Origin: Epiperipatus broadwayi
Lineage: Eukaryota; Onychophora; Udeonychophora; Euonychophora; Peripatidae
Length of the DNA: 64,000 nucleotides
Assembly (NCBI GenBank): GCA_028023455.1
Contig: JAQFVV010006336.1
Location: 2,968,021 to 3,032,020 of the forward strand
Reading direction: 5' to 3'
Position 1 is the stretch's first letter. The number at the start of each line of letters is the position of its first letter. Position numbers and translations under genes: made by a program. The notes under the pieces are model-generated. The model did not search any database and was not told the origin of the DNA. It saw nothing but the letters and a program-made list of their open reading frames with translations. Shown here piece after piece: positions 1 through 10,506 of this stretch.

Positions 1-853
1 TATTTTGGGTTGTATGGTACCATTTGTTAAAATAAGATAGAGAATTAAAAGTTTGTCTGTTTATAGATTTATTATATAGGAAATAGATTGAGTGCATTTG
101 GATAAAGAAGTGATCTAGGGATGATTTTATAATGTGGAGTGAGTTATACTCTCCTGATTATTTGCTTATTAAATCTTGGGTGATTAGTGTACTTACTTAT
201 TTGAAAGCATATGCTGAGATCGTTGTAGTTTCTTTTCCTTTTAAAAGAAATGGCAAATGCCCCATTTATTAATAATAGGTTGGCTAAGTTCCGTAACCTT
301 TGTGCCTTAAAAGTTAGTAGATATTATATTAATGAGTCAAGTTTGAATTTGGAGATTTTGATTAACCCTCACGTACATATGTACATATATGCAAATGTTT
401 ATTTATTATTATTCCCCTCTCTTTCTTCATTTGGATGCAGTTATCGTCAAACAATATATACTGATTATATTAGATAAAGGTTTTATAGGTTTTTATAATA
501 CGTTTTAAATAAGATCATCAATTTAATGATTAACTTATTGCACCATCCATTCTGTAAATAAACTAGGAGAAATTATGCTTTATAAATGCATTATATTTGT
601 AATTTTGTAAAAGCACACATACTCAAAAATATGTTAAACAAAAAAATATTGAAGAAGACAATTACCAAAATTATTAATTATAAATAATTATTAAATCATA
701 TTACATATATTATCAATATCTTATTTATAATCATTATTAACAATTCATCCTCCAGTATGAATGCAATATTAACTTAGGAAAATTTTACTTTATTTAATGA
801 AAAAGAAAATATTAATAAAATTGTCACTTAGATTTATATAACAAGTATTAACC
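1..853. other. AT-rich intergenic DNA, no gene seen
   Basis: Both strands carry only short frames of random character. The 75-codon frame at 250-477 has no recognisable domain and no coding context. I see no RNA gene, no clear repeat and no promoter. Confidence 0.6.
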
Positions 854-1089
854 AAGTTTATGTTACTATAAGGGAAATGTTTAAATCATCATCAATTTGT
901 TGTCAATTAATTAAGTTTATGTTACTATAAGGGAAATGTTTAAATCATCATCAATTTGTTGTCAATTAATTAAGTTTATGTTACTATAAGAGAAATGTTT
1001 AAATCATCATCAATTTGTTGTCAATTAATCAAATTTGTGTTACTATAAGGGAAATATTAAAATCATCATTGATGTGTTGTAAACTAAAG
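854..1089. repeat. 59-bp minisatellite, four units
   Basis: Units start at 854, 913, 972 and 1031, exactly 59 bp apart. Each contains AAGTTTATGTTACTATAAG followed by a TTAAATCATCATCAATTTG stretch. The first three are nearly identical and the fourth is diverged, as expected for a decaying array edge. There is no spacer variability, so this is not CRISPR-like. Confidence 0.9.
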
Positions 1090-1689
1090 TTTCTTATAAT
1101 AAATGTTTTGTTGAAATAATATCCCATATGAGTTGTTTTATTATATGCATTCGATTGTCCATTTCCACACACACATATATTTAACATAATATAATTATAG
1201 AATTTATAGATTTGCCAGTATAGGTCATTTATTTAAACAGTCTAGAGTTAACAGATCTTAATATTGCAGTGTCAAAAATATGTTTTACTTTGCTTAGAAT
1301 AGATGGTGATGTAGGGCAAAAAGGTACCTGATCCTCATCATTGTCTATACTTTATTTAGTGTAATAATTATCAATTTCACAATAAACCTTATTTTTTAAT
1401 AGCTGCTTATAATATAGTTGAATCAACATTATAGAATTGTTATTTATAAATGTTTCTATCATCCTATTTGCATCCTATATGACTACCATATCCTATAACC
1501 CAACTGAGCTAAGCCATAGAATAATATCAACATAAGAATCTTATTAGTAAGTAGAAAAGCAATTGTGATTGTTGGTTTATCAAGCCATAACATTACCCAA
1601 TATTATTAATTAATGAATAATGCTAATATCATACGGCTTGAATTAGGTTTGGGCCTCATATTGTGTGATAGGTATTGGAGAAGTGTTGG
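1090..1689. other. AT-rich intergenic DNA, nothing seen
   Basis: No open frame, repeat array or RNA-like fold was recognised. Confidence 0.5.
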
Positions 1690-2128
1690 AATTATCCATA
1701 ACAATATATATTGTAACAGAATAAATATGTGGCCATGAAAGAATGGTCCTGGATTGACAATGCCTGCAAATTATGGCATCATTTATAACAGAACAAAAAT
1801 AAGAGAATGCTCTTCTTTTAATGCTTCACAGATTTGGAAGTCATTTGTAATTGAATAATTATAATGTCCATAAAAATGAAAACTTTAATATAACCAGAAT
1901 AAAAATATAGTCCATTCATTGGGCATCATGTGCAACTGAATAAAAATATATGCTAAAGTTGAATACCATTTATAATATGATAAAATTATAGTTCAAACTG
2001 TTTCCTGGAACATAGCTATAACCATTTGTAACAGGATAAAAATATGAACCAATAATGTCTATGAATTGTAGTGTCATTTGTAACAGAATGAAAATAATAA
2101 TCCCTAGATAAAATGAATATCAATCAAT
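1690..2128 (+). repeat. Degenerate repeat, left flank of the Merlin insertion
   Basis: The segment carries imperfect copies of a motif like CATTTGTAACAGAATAAAAAT, spaced irregularly by about 41-61 bp. It aligns collinearly, at roughly two-thirds to three-quarters identity by eye, with the reverse complement of about 17110-17560. The match resumes after the Merlin element at 12398-12560. The segment is therefore one half of an older repeat split by that insertion. Its last eight bases (2121-2128, CAATCAAT) are the left target-site duplication. Confidence 0.75.
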
Positions 2129-2223
2129 GGTAGTTGTGGAGGGACTGTACTACCACCAGCAGATGTTGCTGCAACACAATCAACAACCAGCATGAAGCTT
2201 GCAAGTGATAAATCTATATATGA
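2129..2223 (+). repeat. Left terminal inverted repeat of the Merlin element
   Basis: It starts GGTAGTTGTGGAGGGAC and pairs with the reverse complement of 12296-12389. Shared blocks include GTACTACCAC, ATCAACAAC and AAGCTTGCAAGTGATA. The pairing is imperfect, so the element is not recent. Confidence 0.85.
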
Positions 2224-3234
2224 TGTAACGGTCAAAACTCATCTATCTTGCTAACACACTGCAGAATTTCCCTGGACATGGAACTCAACACTAGGAAGGG
2301 TTACCTCCCAGAAATCCCAAGTTCAAATCCAAAGTCTAAATTCCACAATGCCCTCTACATGATAACATATCTGATGCTTCTAATAGTATAACTTCCTGCC
2401 AGTGCCAGTGGTCAGGGAGAAAACAAAAGACTCTAAATCTAAAATAACCCTAGGTTCATTTAACAATGACTTATATATGTGCCCAAGATAAGCCTAAAAT
2501 GATATGTAACTTAGATTGCACCCCAAATAAATAAAGAAAAGAAATAAATTTAAAGATAATATTTAATAAATACACTGTTTATTTAGGCATATAAAGTTAT
2601 AAAATATGTCCTCCAGATTTGATAGCAAAATAAAAATATACATAAATATTAGTATTTCTACTTGAGTTATTTTATATTATAATGTGTTTATTATATTACA
2701 AAGTAAGTATGTGCGAGCTATGTAAAGTATTAAAGCAATTTAAATAATAAATTAAACATGAATAAGGAACCTTAAGATAATAAGAGAAGCTCGCATGAAT
2801 GTTGATTCTAATTCTAAGATAAAGTTATACTGTGCCTTACTGGGATTCATTTAATTAATGTTAATTAAGAAATTATTATGGGAATATGCATGCAGTGGTG
2901 TTAGTGATAAAGTGCAAAGAATGGAGTACTATGATAAAACTGTGGCTTTACCAGAAAACAAATAACTAAAATTAAATTTGAAGTTTAGATAGGCATTTTG
3001 TCATTTATCTGGGACATCTCTAGTCCTTACACAACTCAAGCCTGGCCCGCACCCAGGAGCTTCATAACTATGGGGATGTATGCAAATAAATTTCCAGTGA
3101 GATATTTATGTCACACTCTAATGGGAATCATGGAGTAAAACAGGGACACAGATTCAAACATCGACGAACTTGGGAATAGTAAAGTGAATTTAATACTCCA
3201 GCACATTCACCAGCAACACACAATGTAACTTTAA

Positions 3235-3290
3235 ATATATATATATATGTATGTATGTATGTATATATATATATATATATATATATTATA
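3235..3290. repeat. (AT)n/(GTAT)n microsatellite
   Basis: ATAT tract interrupted by GTATGTATGTATGTAT, then ATAT again. Confidence 0.95.
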
Positions 3291-3725
3291 AAGGACAGTT
3301 CAAAAAAAAGAAGAACTTGCTCTTAAACTTATTCTATGGCCAGTCTCTCTCAACAACATTTAAATAAAAAAAAACTATTTAAAATCATTTATATAATACG
3401 TAAACTAATTATCTTGAATACAGTTTAATAAAGTGAAGGGGGAATGCATGCTTGCAATTTAGTAATTAACATGGCAAACAAGCATTTATAAGATTTCCTT
3501 ATGCAACTTGCACATACTTGAAAGAATCAATTTAAAATCACATTATAATAAGGTATTCAAAATATAACGTTATACATATTTACATATAAAAAAAAGGTAA
3601 CCCAAGTAGAAGAAGTGTAACATGCATTAAAGAAAGATTAACTAATTACACATGATAAATGCATTATATGAAATACATTATTAAAATAGCTATAGCTTAA
3701 GGTTTATGAGATCTTGGATTACATT

Positions 3726-4058
3726 TTAGTTACCTCTCTTTGCAAGGACAGTCTGTAAGTATTTCACAAATTTTGAATAGAGTTTTTGAGCATGGTTTTC
3801 CTCTGTGATCACAGTTTTACAAGCATTGGCATAATTCATGATGCTTTACAATACAGCTTCCATGAGCAGCTTTAGTTGGCATTTCAAGGCACAATTACAG
3901 GACTTCAGATGGAGACTGATGGAAGCAAGGAAGCCATTCTGAGGGAAGATGTCCCACTGCTTTTTACCTCTTTATTCTAAAGTTGATCACCACAGGAATT
4001 TCTGGATACAGTTTGCTTCTGAATGAGAATCAAATAAGGTGACTTCTTTGATCAACAT
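3726..4058 (-). pseudogene. Unrecognised coding relic
   Basis: A minus-strand frame runs from an ATG at 4058 to a stop at 3726, about 110 codons with three internal stops. Its composition is protein-like rather than AT-random: segments such as LFDSHSEANCIQKFLW near the start and KTVITEENHAQKLYSKF near the end are separated by a stretch with several Cys and Leu. I do not recognise a family. It lies inside the 2224-4952 insertion, so it may be the remains of that element's protein or captured host sequence. Confidence 0.3.
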
Positions 4059-4956
4059 CTTTCTTTTAAACTTCTTATTCTCAACTTTCAACTTATTTTG
4101 AACTGAACTCAGATTTTAGACAACTAAATCTATACTAAGATGTCTGAACTTGTTTTTTAGATAAACTAAAATTTGTCTATCTTATCACAAAAATCAGCCT
4201 TATTTGTACTCTCCATTAAATGATCACATTTGCCCTGCGGTAAAAAAATTCAGTAATCCAAATTTATTAATTAGATCAGATACTGAGAAATGTACTTTTA
4301 ACTAAAATTTATTATATGCACTTTCCCAGATATTCTGATCCAATTTATTTAATTAAAATTGCCAGCTAAACTGTTATCTTATAATTAATTAATCAAAAAA
4401 ATCCATTAGTGAAACTGGCATAAACAGTTTAAATTAGCTACTATTGTTCTCTTTCCCCACCCTCATTGATTTCAAAAGAAATGGCATGATTTTGCAAACT
4501 AAAGTAAAAACTTATTTACAACTTTTTTTTTTAATTTAATGTTTAAAATCTATTTTTCAGTGATATTATTTTAAATTAAATGAAATAAGCATAGCAAATA
4601 TAATATCCCAAAATAAATAGATCCAAATAAACAAACTTGAAATAAAATATTTTCATAATTTTTAAAATATTATCGCATTATGTGTGTAGATGAGAATATG
4701 TGACCGACTTTTGTTGTATGAGCATATATATGTAAATATACTTGACGGTTTGAAAATAAAACCATTTAAGACAAATTAAATTATTATAAAACCCCGAGTA
4801 CCCCATTAGACATATAAATTTAGGGGGGATTTCAGTAAATATATGCAGTACACACACAATATGATAAAATTAAGGTTTTAAATAAGATATGAGGATAGGT
4901 AAAAGGAAGGCAAGGTGAAATGAAGATTTGTAAGGCATATCTTACTGTTTCAATGA

Positions 4957-5333
4957 AAGTGGCTGAAAATTGACAAATAAAAATGCCTGAGGCAATTTAT
5001 ATCCAAGAAATAAATACATTAAAAGTACAAATTATAAAAAAAACCAAGAAAATGCTATAAAATTCAAATTATAAAAAAAAGACAGTGAAAATCTGACAAA
5101 TACATACCCCTCCCCTAAAATCAAAAATTCTTCACTTAAATCAAAAAATAAAAATGCCTGAGGATATATATATCCAAGAAATACATCGAAAGTACAAATT
5201 ATAAAAAAAAAAAATGCTATAAACTTCAAATTAAAAAAAAAAAATTGGTGAAAATACAACAAAGATATACCCCTTCCTAAAATCAAAAATTCTTCATTTA
5301 AATCAAAAAATAAAAATGCCTGAGGATATATAT
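4957..5333 (-). repeat. Left-arm array of the ~171-bp Merlin repeat, part 1
   Basis: Repeated blocks contain ATGCCTGAGGATATATA, CCAAGAAATACAT, AAAGTACAAATTATAAA, CAAATTCTT-like and ACATACCCC motifs. The CCTGAGG anchor recurs at about 4987, 5157 and 5321, a spacing of 164-170 bp. The array is the inverse of 11800-12295. It is interrupted at 5334 by an LTR-like insert and resumes at 6700. Confidence 0.85.
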
Positions 5334-5685
5334 TGTAATGTTTATTTATATACGTTGCAAATATATTGGCATTTGGTAAAAGCTAAAAAAAAAAATAAAA
5401 GTAGATTTAGATTTTTTTTTTCACTAATTTTTTTTTTTTAAAAAAATAACATACAATGAAAGTGTAATTAGAAATAAAAGTAGAATTGGAGAGAACAAAA
5501 GAATTCCAAAAGCAAGTAAAAAGATAAGCTAAAAGAAAAATATTTTAGCTAATTAAACATGGCCGAAAAACTTGATAAAAAAAATGAGAACTTAGTAATT
5601 GAAAAATGATAAAGACTGTATAAGATTATAAACACAAAATGCCATGATAATAGCATGCGCAGAAGTCCAAAAACTGGACCTCTAG

Positions 5686-5695
5686 TATAAAAAGG
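5686..5695 (+). promoter_or_regulatory. TATA box
   Basis: TATAAAAAGG, a strong TATA match in a locally GC-richer stretch. The identical decamer occurs at 55935-55944 with a similar downstream layout. A small GTCC...GGAC hairpin lies just upstream. Confidence 0.5.
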
Positions 5696-5975
5696 AGGGG
5701 TTCGATTGAAGGAACATCTTGTTCATTGGTTTCTCTAGTTGGTCTTGGATAACAATAATATATCCAAGATCACTCTACGCTGAAGTAATTCGGTATGTCG
5801 GAGTGAACCGGAGCTTCTGAAGTCATCGTGCCTGAAGATGTATACCAGAAAAGCTTTCATGACCAACTAGGAGAATGGACTGCAAGATCAACTAATGATA
5901 AATGGCCATGAGCTCATTTTAACCCTGAAAAACTATGCATAGTTATCTACAACTATCGTGAATTCACTAAAACTT

Positions 5976-5985
5976 ACCGGTAAGT
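5976..5985 (+). other. Candidate 5' splice donor
   Basis: ACCG-GTAAGT, matching the metazoan donor consensus, about 285 bp after the TATA box. It suggests a first exon of roughly 5715-5979 if the promoter is used. Confidence 0.35.
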
Positions 5986-6699
5986 TATGCTTCATTATCC
6001 TGATTGTGACAAATTTAAGCGTTCGCAAACATTTCTTAAAAATATATGTATAAAAGGATCCCGATAGTGACTTTAATTTAATTGATCAAGAGACTCTTAT
6101 TTAACCAAGAACTTTTTAATTGTTTAACTGTTATTTATTTTATTAATATTTCACATCTGAATTAATATGTGTTCTCTCTAATTTGCTTGATTAGGAATTC
6201 TCATTTTAACTTAAACAGATTTTTAATCTGTTATAATAAAAAAATATTTCTAATATCAATTTTCATTTGTGCGTTATTAATAATAGTTTTTTTTTTTATT
6301 AATTTATTATTAGTTTAATAAGATTTAAAATGTAATTTACCTTTGCCAATATGTTTGAATAAGCCTAGGAATAATACTCTTAAAAAAAATAATTCTCGTT
6401 ACGATATGATGCAATACCGATTAGTTTAAAAGTATTTTCTTTTTTTTATTTGTGAGATGTGGTGGCAACAGATTTTAGCGGTCTTTAGAATAAAAGGACC
6501 TGGCACCCATATTGAATAAATTAAAAGCAGATTTCGTCAATAGCATAATTCTCAACAATTAATAGGCCGAGTTTGATCAGGAAATATAGTTATGTTTTTA
6601 GAAATAAAAATACAACTTTCTTCTTTTCGACATAATTTGATCAACTTGCACACAGTTTATATTAGCATGTAGAGGCCTAGAAAAATGGAAAACGTTATA

Positions 6700-7130
6700 A
6701 TATATATATATCCAAGAAATACATCAAAAGTACAAATTATAAAAAAACCAATAAAATGCTATAAAATTCAAATTAAAAAAAAAATCAGTGAAAATGCGAT
6801 GAAGACATACCCCCTGTCTCTAAAATTAAAAAATCTTCACTTCAATCAAAAAATAAAAATGCCTGAGGATATATATATATATATCTAAGAAATACATTGA
6901 AAGTACAAATTATAAAAAAAAAATCAGTGAAAATATGACAAAGACATACCCACCTATTCTAAAATCAAAAATTCTTCACTTAAATCGAAAAATAAAAATG
7001 TCTGAGGATATATATATCCAAGAAATACATTGAAAGTACAAATTATAACAAAAAACAAAAAAAATGCTATAAAATCCTATAAAAATTGAAATTTAAAAAA
7101 TAAAAAAATTGGTGAAAATCCATAAAGAAA
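6700..7130 (-). repeat. Left-arm array of the ~171-bp Merlin repeat, part 2
   Basis: Continuation of the 4957-5333 array after the LTR-like insert. The motifs TCCAAGAAATACAT, AAAGTACAAATTATAA and ATGCCTGAGGATATATA recur at about 6711, 6859 and 6996-7018. The short minus- and plus-strand frames that cross these arrays simply translate the repeat. Confidence 0.85.
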
Positions 7131-7179
7131 CATGGTGGACAAAGAGCGGGAAATCCAAAAACATTAAATTATTTACTTT

Positions 7180-7620
7180 TCAACATAAATATGAATCTAC
7201 GATCATATTGAAAAGCAATTAATTGTTTCTGGCTTTCAAATTATTGCATATCTAAATTGAGCAATAATATTTAAATAATCAAAAAGCAATACACAAAAAA
7301 TAATTACCAATCCCTCCCCCAACTAAGAAACATGGCATAAGATCCACCCCTCCTCCCAAAGGAGCTGAAATTGATAAATTAAGTAGATAGCATAGATTTT
7401 CAAAAAATATACTAAATATTTTAAAAAAGAAAATCTCAAATTATTTAGCTTTAAAGCACTTAATTGCTATCTGGCTTTCAAAGTATGGCATATCTAAATT
7501 GATCAATAATATTTAAACAATTAAAAAGCAATACATAAAAATGGTAATCAACATAAAAAAACAATACACAAAAAATAATTACCAAAGTCCTTCCAATCAT
7601 TTGTAGTAGGCACTTGAATG
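7180..7620 (-). repeat. Inner part of the Merlin left arm, duplicated unit
   Basis: Two related units (about 7180-7310 and 7440-7620) share TGGCTTTCAAATTATTGCATA-like text and AAAAAGCAATACA. Their reverse complement matches 9795-10065 and, in part, 11505-11790. The inner boundary of the inverted arms is near the TAGTAGGCACTTG at 7606-7618 and its partner at about 9799-9811. Confidence 0.8.
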
Positions 7621-7675
7621 TGTTCAGCATAAAAATCCATTAAGAAAAACATTATTTTGTTTTAGTGTTCACATT

Positions 7676-8190
7676 TTAAATAGTAACAGATGATTGAGTA
7701 ATGGTGGTCATTTGGTATGAAAAAATAAAGCAAAGATGGCAAAATTTTGAAGCCTTGAACACACTTGAATAGTAACAGAAGATTAAGTAATGATGGTTAT
7801 TTGGTGTAAAAAAATACAGCAAAGATGGCAGAATGTTGTCTTGCATTGTTAGCCGAGAGGTATCGCAGCTGCCATACAAGCAAGTAGTTGGTTGCAGATG
7901 GTTGTGGGTTCATGTCCCGGCCGATGCTATGACATATGAAAAAAAAAAGATGGCAGAATGTTGAAGCTTTGAACACACTTGATGCCAGAATTTTGAAGCT
8001 TTGAACACACTTAAATAGTAACAGAAGATTAAGTAATCATGGTTATTTGGTGTAAAAAAATATAGCAAAGATGGCAGAATTTGGAAACATTTTGGAACAG
8101 ATTTTAAAACACTTAAATAGTAAAAGAAGATTAGGTAACAGTGATTACAGCAAAGATGGCAGAAATGATCAGATTATAATTTAGAAATTG
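7676..8190 (+). repeat. ~90-bp tandem repeat in the Merlin centre
   Basis: Four units carry AATAGTAACAGAAGATTAAG (or variants), a GTTATTTGGTGTAAAAAA block, GCAAAGATGGCAGAAT and TTGAAGC.TTGAACACACTT. They start near 7679, 7768, 8014 and 8114. The second unit is enlarged by a SINE insertion and a short internal duplication. It lies directly downstream of the transposase 3' end. Confidence 0.85.
7839..7945 (+). mobile_element. Short tRNA-derived SINE with 18-bp target duplication
   Basis: The head resembles a tRNA of about 85 nt (7843-7927). An acceptor-like GCATTG pairs with CGATGC, an A-box region reads AGCCGAGAGGTATCGC and a B box reads GGGTTCATGTCCCGG. GCCGAGNGGT and the length point to a class II tRNA (Leu/Ser type) ancestor. 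A short unrelated tail TATGACATATG and an A-run follow. The insertion is flanked by the perfect direct repeat AAAGATGGCAGAATGTTG (7821-7838 and 7946-7963), the mark of LINE-driven retroposition. A 5'-incomplete relative lies at 50914-51003. Confidence 0.85.
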
Positions 8191-8196
8191 TAAAAT

Positions 8197-9044
8197 TTAG
8201 ATTGATGGTATATTAATCACTTGCAATATTGCATTGAATAGATCTTCACCATCCTGCAATCATCACCACATGAATTCATCTAAGTATGAATCCAGATAAC
8301 ATTGAGCTGTTCTCCTCTCATTTATTATGACATTTTAAAATCCCCCAAAGCCTTTCTACATTTTGGGTATGGGCCCTAGTAGCAGAATCAATAAAATTGT
8401 AAAAATGATTCACTTTGAAGTGTTGGAAACTTGCAGCATTCAATACATCACTTTTGTAGGCCTTCCAGCAGTCAGTATATATGGTAGATCCTGGTGCTAC
8501 ATGTTGTTTGATGACATCTAGAAGAACGGACACTGTTTGATCTGGAATAGCAACAATGAAACACTCTTTCATTTCTCTACATAAACCACCAAATAACCAC
8601 TGTTGTGGAAGAATTCTTCCCTGTTGATTTTTACATTTACTAAATAAAGTTTTGTCAACCTCTACAATTTTTCCTGAGCCTCCAATTTTGTAGAATGGGT
8701 GAGATAGCAGACTTTTTTTATATACTTCTCTTAAATATTGCTTCCATGCAACAACTTCCTGTCCAAATCATTTTTTCCCGATTGCATGGTTAATTGGTTT
8801 TTGCTCCAGTAATAAATGATTTGGATGGATGTGACAAATGACAATTTGTAGCCTTTCAACCAGGTTGCTTTAATGCTATGTGACATTGACATGCCTTAAT
8901 GTTTCACTTCCATTGTGCCTCTGAATTCACATAAAGCTTCATTTCATGGCAATTAATACACACTCTTTGAGAAAGCAGAACACTTTTACTTTGGAGGAAC
9001 TCCACTGCTTCAAGCTCTGTCTTTGGTAGATCCCAAACTTTCAT
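8197..9044 (-). pseudogene. Merlin (IS1595-like DDE) transposase, degenerate
   Basis: Reads on the minus strand from ATG (9044) to a stop at 8197-8199, about 280 codons, the usual size for the family. In order: a Cys-rich N-terminus (VCINCHEM, later ACQC) like the zinc ribbon of IS1595 transposases; GKIVEVDKTLF with the first catalytic Asp (codon 8654-8656); LPQQWLFGG; a PDQTVSVLL block; TIYTDCWKAY with the second Asp (codon 8471-8473); FKVNHFYNF; THTQNVERLW-like text with the third acidic/Asn position; and SYLDEFMW near the C-terminus. Stops occur in the N-terminal half (one at 8768-8770). A frameshift near 8318 separates the core (8318-8767) from SYLDEFMW and the final DLFNAIL block. It would have cut and pasted the surrounding element. 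It is now inactive. Confidence 0.9.
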
Positions 9045-9415
9045 TATTATGAGTAAAAAAAAATGAATATCACAGAAAAGATGATACTTAAAATTCAGAT
9101 GCTACTGATATTTCAGCATGGGATTTTGGAATGTTGTCTCAAAGTTTGTGCATATTTAATGTTGTATTCTTGTGCATCAGAAAATAATTCTTATTAACCC
9201 TATCAAAAATAAAAATTATCCCAACAACTTGTATTTTTAGCAGTACAAAATAATTAATACATCATAATAGAACAAAGCAGGTATTTCAAAAGTCTAATTC
9301 AGTTACATTTTGATTAAATTTGTTGACTTAGGAAATTATATTTTTCATGTAAAATGTCTATTACATCATATTTCATTTTGAAAGGACAAACTGTGATTTA
9401 ATATATTACAATGTG

Positions 9416-9512
<97 letters not shown>

Positions 9513-9794
9513 ATTTAATTCAGTATTTTCCTAAAAATCTCATATAGCATACATATGTGATGAAATGTTTAGGATACTATTAACCAGTTTCTAGTTTTTG
9601 CTAGTACATTAAATGGTAATTGTAAAAATAAATTTTGTTTAAAGTCAGCACCATTTTTCATTTTATTTTGGGAGATAGCTAATGGATTTATATTCTGCAA
9701 ATAATCTTTTTCTATGGCATGTCACACTTTGTATTTTCAAAATGAAATGTGATGTGATTTTCACATGAAAAACAATTTCTTGAACCAAAAAACT
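9045..9794. other. Merlin centre upstream of the transposase, with (AT)n tract
   Basis: AT-rich DNA 5' of the transposase, presumably its promoter side. No motif stands out. Positions 9419-9510 are a pure (AT)n microsatellite. Confidence 0.5.
9419..9510. repeat. (AT)n microsatellite
   Basis: About 92 bp of uninterrupted AT dinucleotides. Confidence 0.98.
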
Positions 9795-10490
9795 GGAAAA
9801 ATCCAAGTGCCTACTATAAATGAAGGAAGACATTGGTAATTATTTTTTATGTATTGCTTTTTAGTTATTAAATAATATTAATGAATTTAGATATGCCATA
9901 ATTTCAAAACCAGAGAAAAATTAATTGCTTTAAAGCTAAATAATTTGATGTTGAAAGTCTTTTATTTTAAAAGTATTTAGTATATTTTTTGAAAATCTAT
10001 GCTGACTTAATTTGTCAATTAAAGCTATTATGGGGGGAGGAAAGGGATTTTACATTGGTAATTAGACATCTCACATTAAAAAATGTAGATGCATTTGCAA
10101 CTTTGTTTAAATAAAACATAATTAAATATGCATCTTATATATATTTACTATGCACAGAATATAGTACTAAAGTATATTTTAAAGAAAATATTTTTTCTTT
10201 GGCAAAATGCTGAACAATCATTTATTATTTAAAATTGCATTGGTATATTATATACATGTGTGTGTAACTTTCTTTAAATAACTCTGCTAGTGTTTGTAGA
10301 TATCTTCTGTTAAATTATTTTTTTAATCTGCTGAGAATCACCTTTGATATAAGTGTTAAGAAATTTACCAATAGAAAGCTAAATTTTGCTGGACATTATG
10401 ATCTGGAACAAAAGTTGATAATTTTTCCACTTTTCTTTTTAAACTTGCTATAATTATATTTAATTACTTACTATGTATTAATCTGTTATG
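9795..10490 (+). repeat. Inner part of the Merlin right arm
   Basis: From CAAGTGCCTACTA onward this matches the reverse complement of about 7330-7620. Shared text includes GGTAATTATTTTTTATGTATTG-type blocks, TTTAGATATGCCATA, AATTGCTTTAAAGCTAAATA and TATTTAGTATATTTTTTGA. From about 10080 to 10490 the sequence is AT-rich without further features. Confidence 0.75.
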
Positions 10491-10506
10491 AGTTATTATA
10501 TCTGTT

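Larger units (their letters stand above)
2224..4952. mobile_element. 2.73-kb TG...CA insertion in the Merlin left arm
   Basis: The right arm reads continuously ATATATGA-AAGTGGC. The left arm has 2.73 kb inserted at that point, bounded by ATGA (2220-2223 and 4953-4956). The insert begins TGTAACGG and ends TGTTTCA, typical of LTR-element termini, and 4-bp duplications suit Ty3/gypsy integrases. I could not find a matching LTR pair inside it, nor gag-pol. It could be a long solo LTR, a nonautonomous derivative or a composite. A moderately GC-richer patch lies at 3010-3200 and a coding relic at 3726-4058. Confidence 0.6.
5334..6699 (+). mobile_element. LTR-like insertion (possible solo LTR), 1.37 kb
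   Basis: This block splits the arm array between GAGGATATATAT and ATATATATCCAAG. It begins TGTAATG and ends CGTTATA, and is flanked by ATAT on both sides; the duplication length is ambiguous because the site is itself an AT repeat. About 350 bp from the left end lies TATAAAAAGG (5686-5695), and about 290 bp further on a consensus splice donor (GT at 5980). That order fits the U3, R and U5/leader of an LTR. No gag-pol frame is present, consistent with a solo LTR. The 171-bp repeat on either side defines its limits well, but its class is inferred. Confidence 0.55.

Noticed and set aside
854-1089. CRISPR-like spacing of a repeat
   Set aside because: The repeats are directly contiguous 59-bp units without unique spacers, and the window is eukaryotic in character.
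5032-5286. Hydrophobic minus-strand frame, with relatives at 6685-6888 and 11800-12036
   Set aside because: All are readings of the ~171-bp arm repeat. Because 171 is a multiple of three the frame stays open across units. No family is recognised.
7843-7927. Functional tRNA gene
   Set aside because: An A-run tail and perfect flanking duplication mark a retroposed SINE; the T-arm is imperfect.
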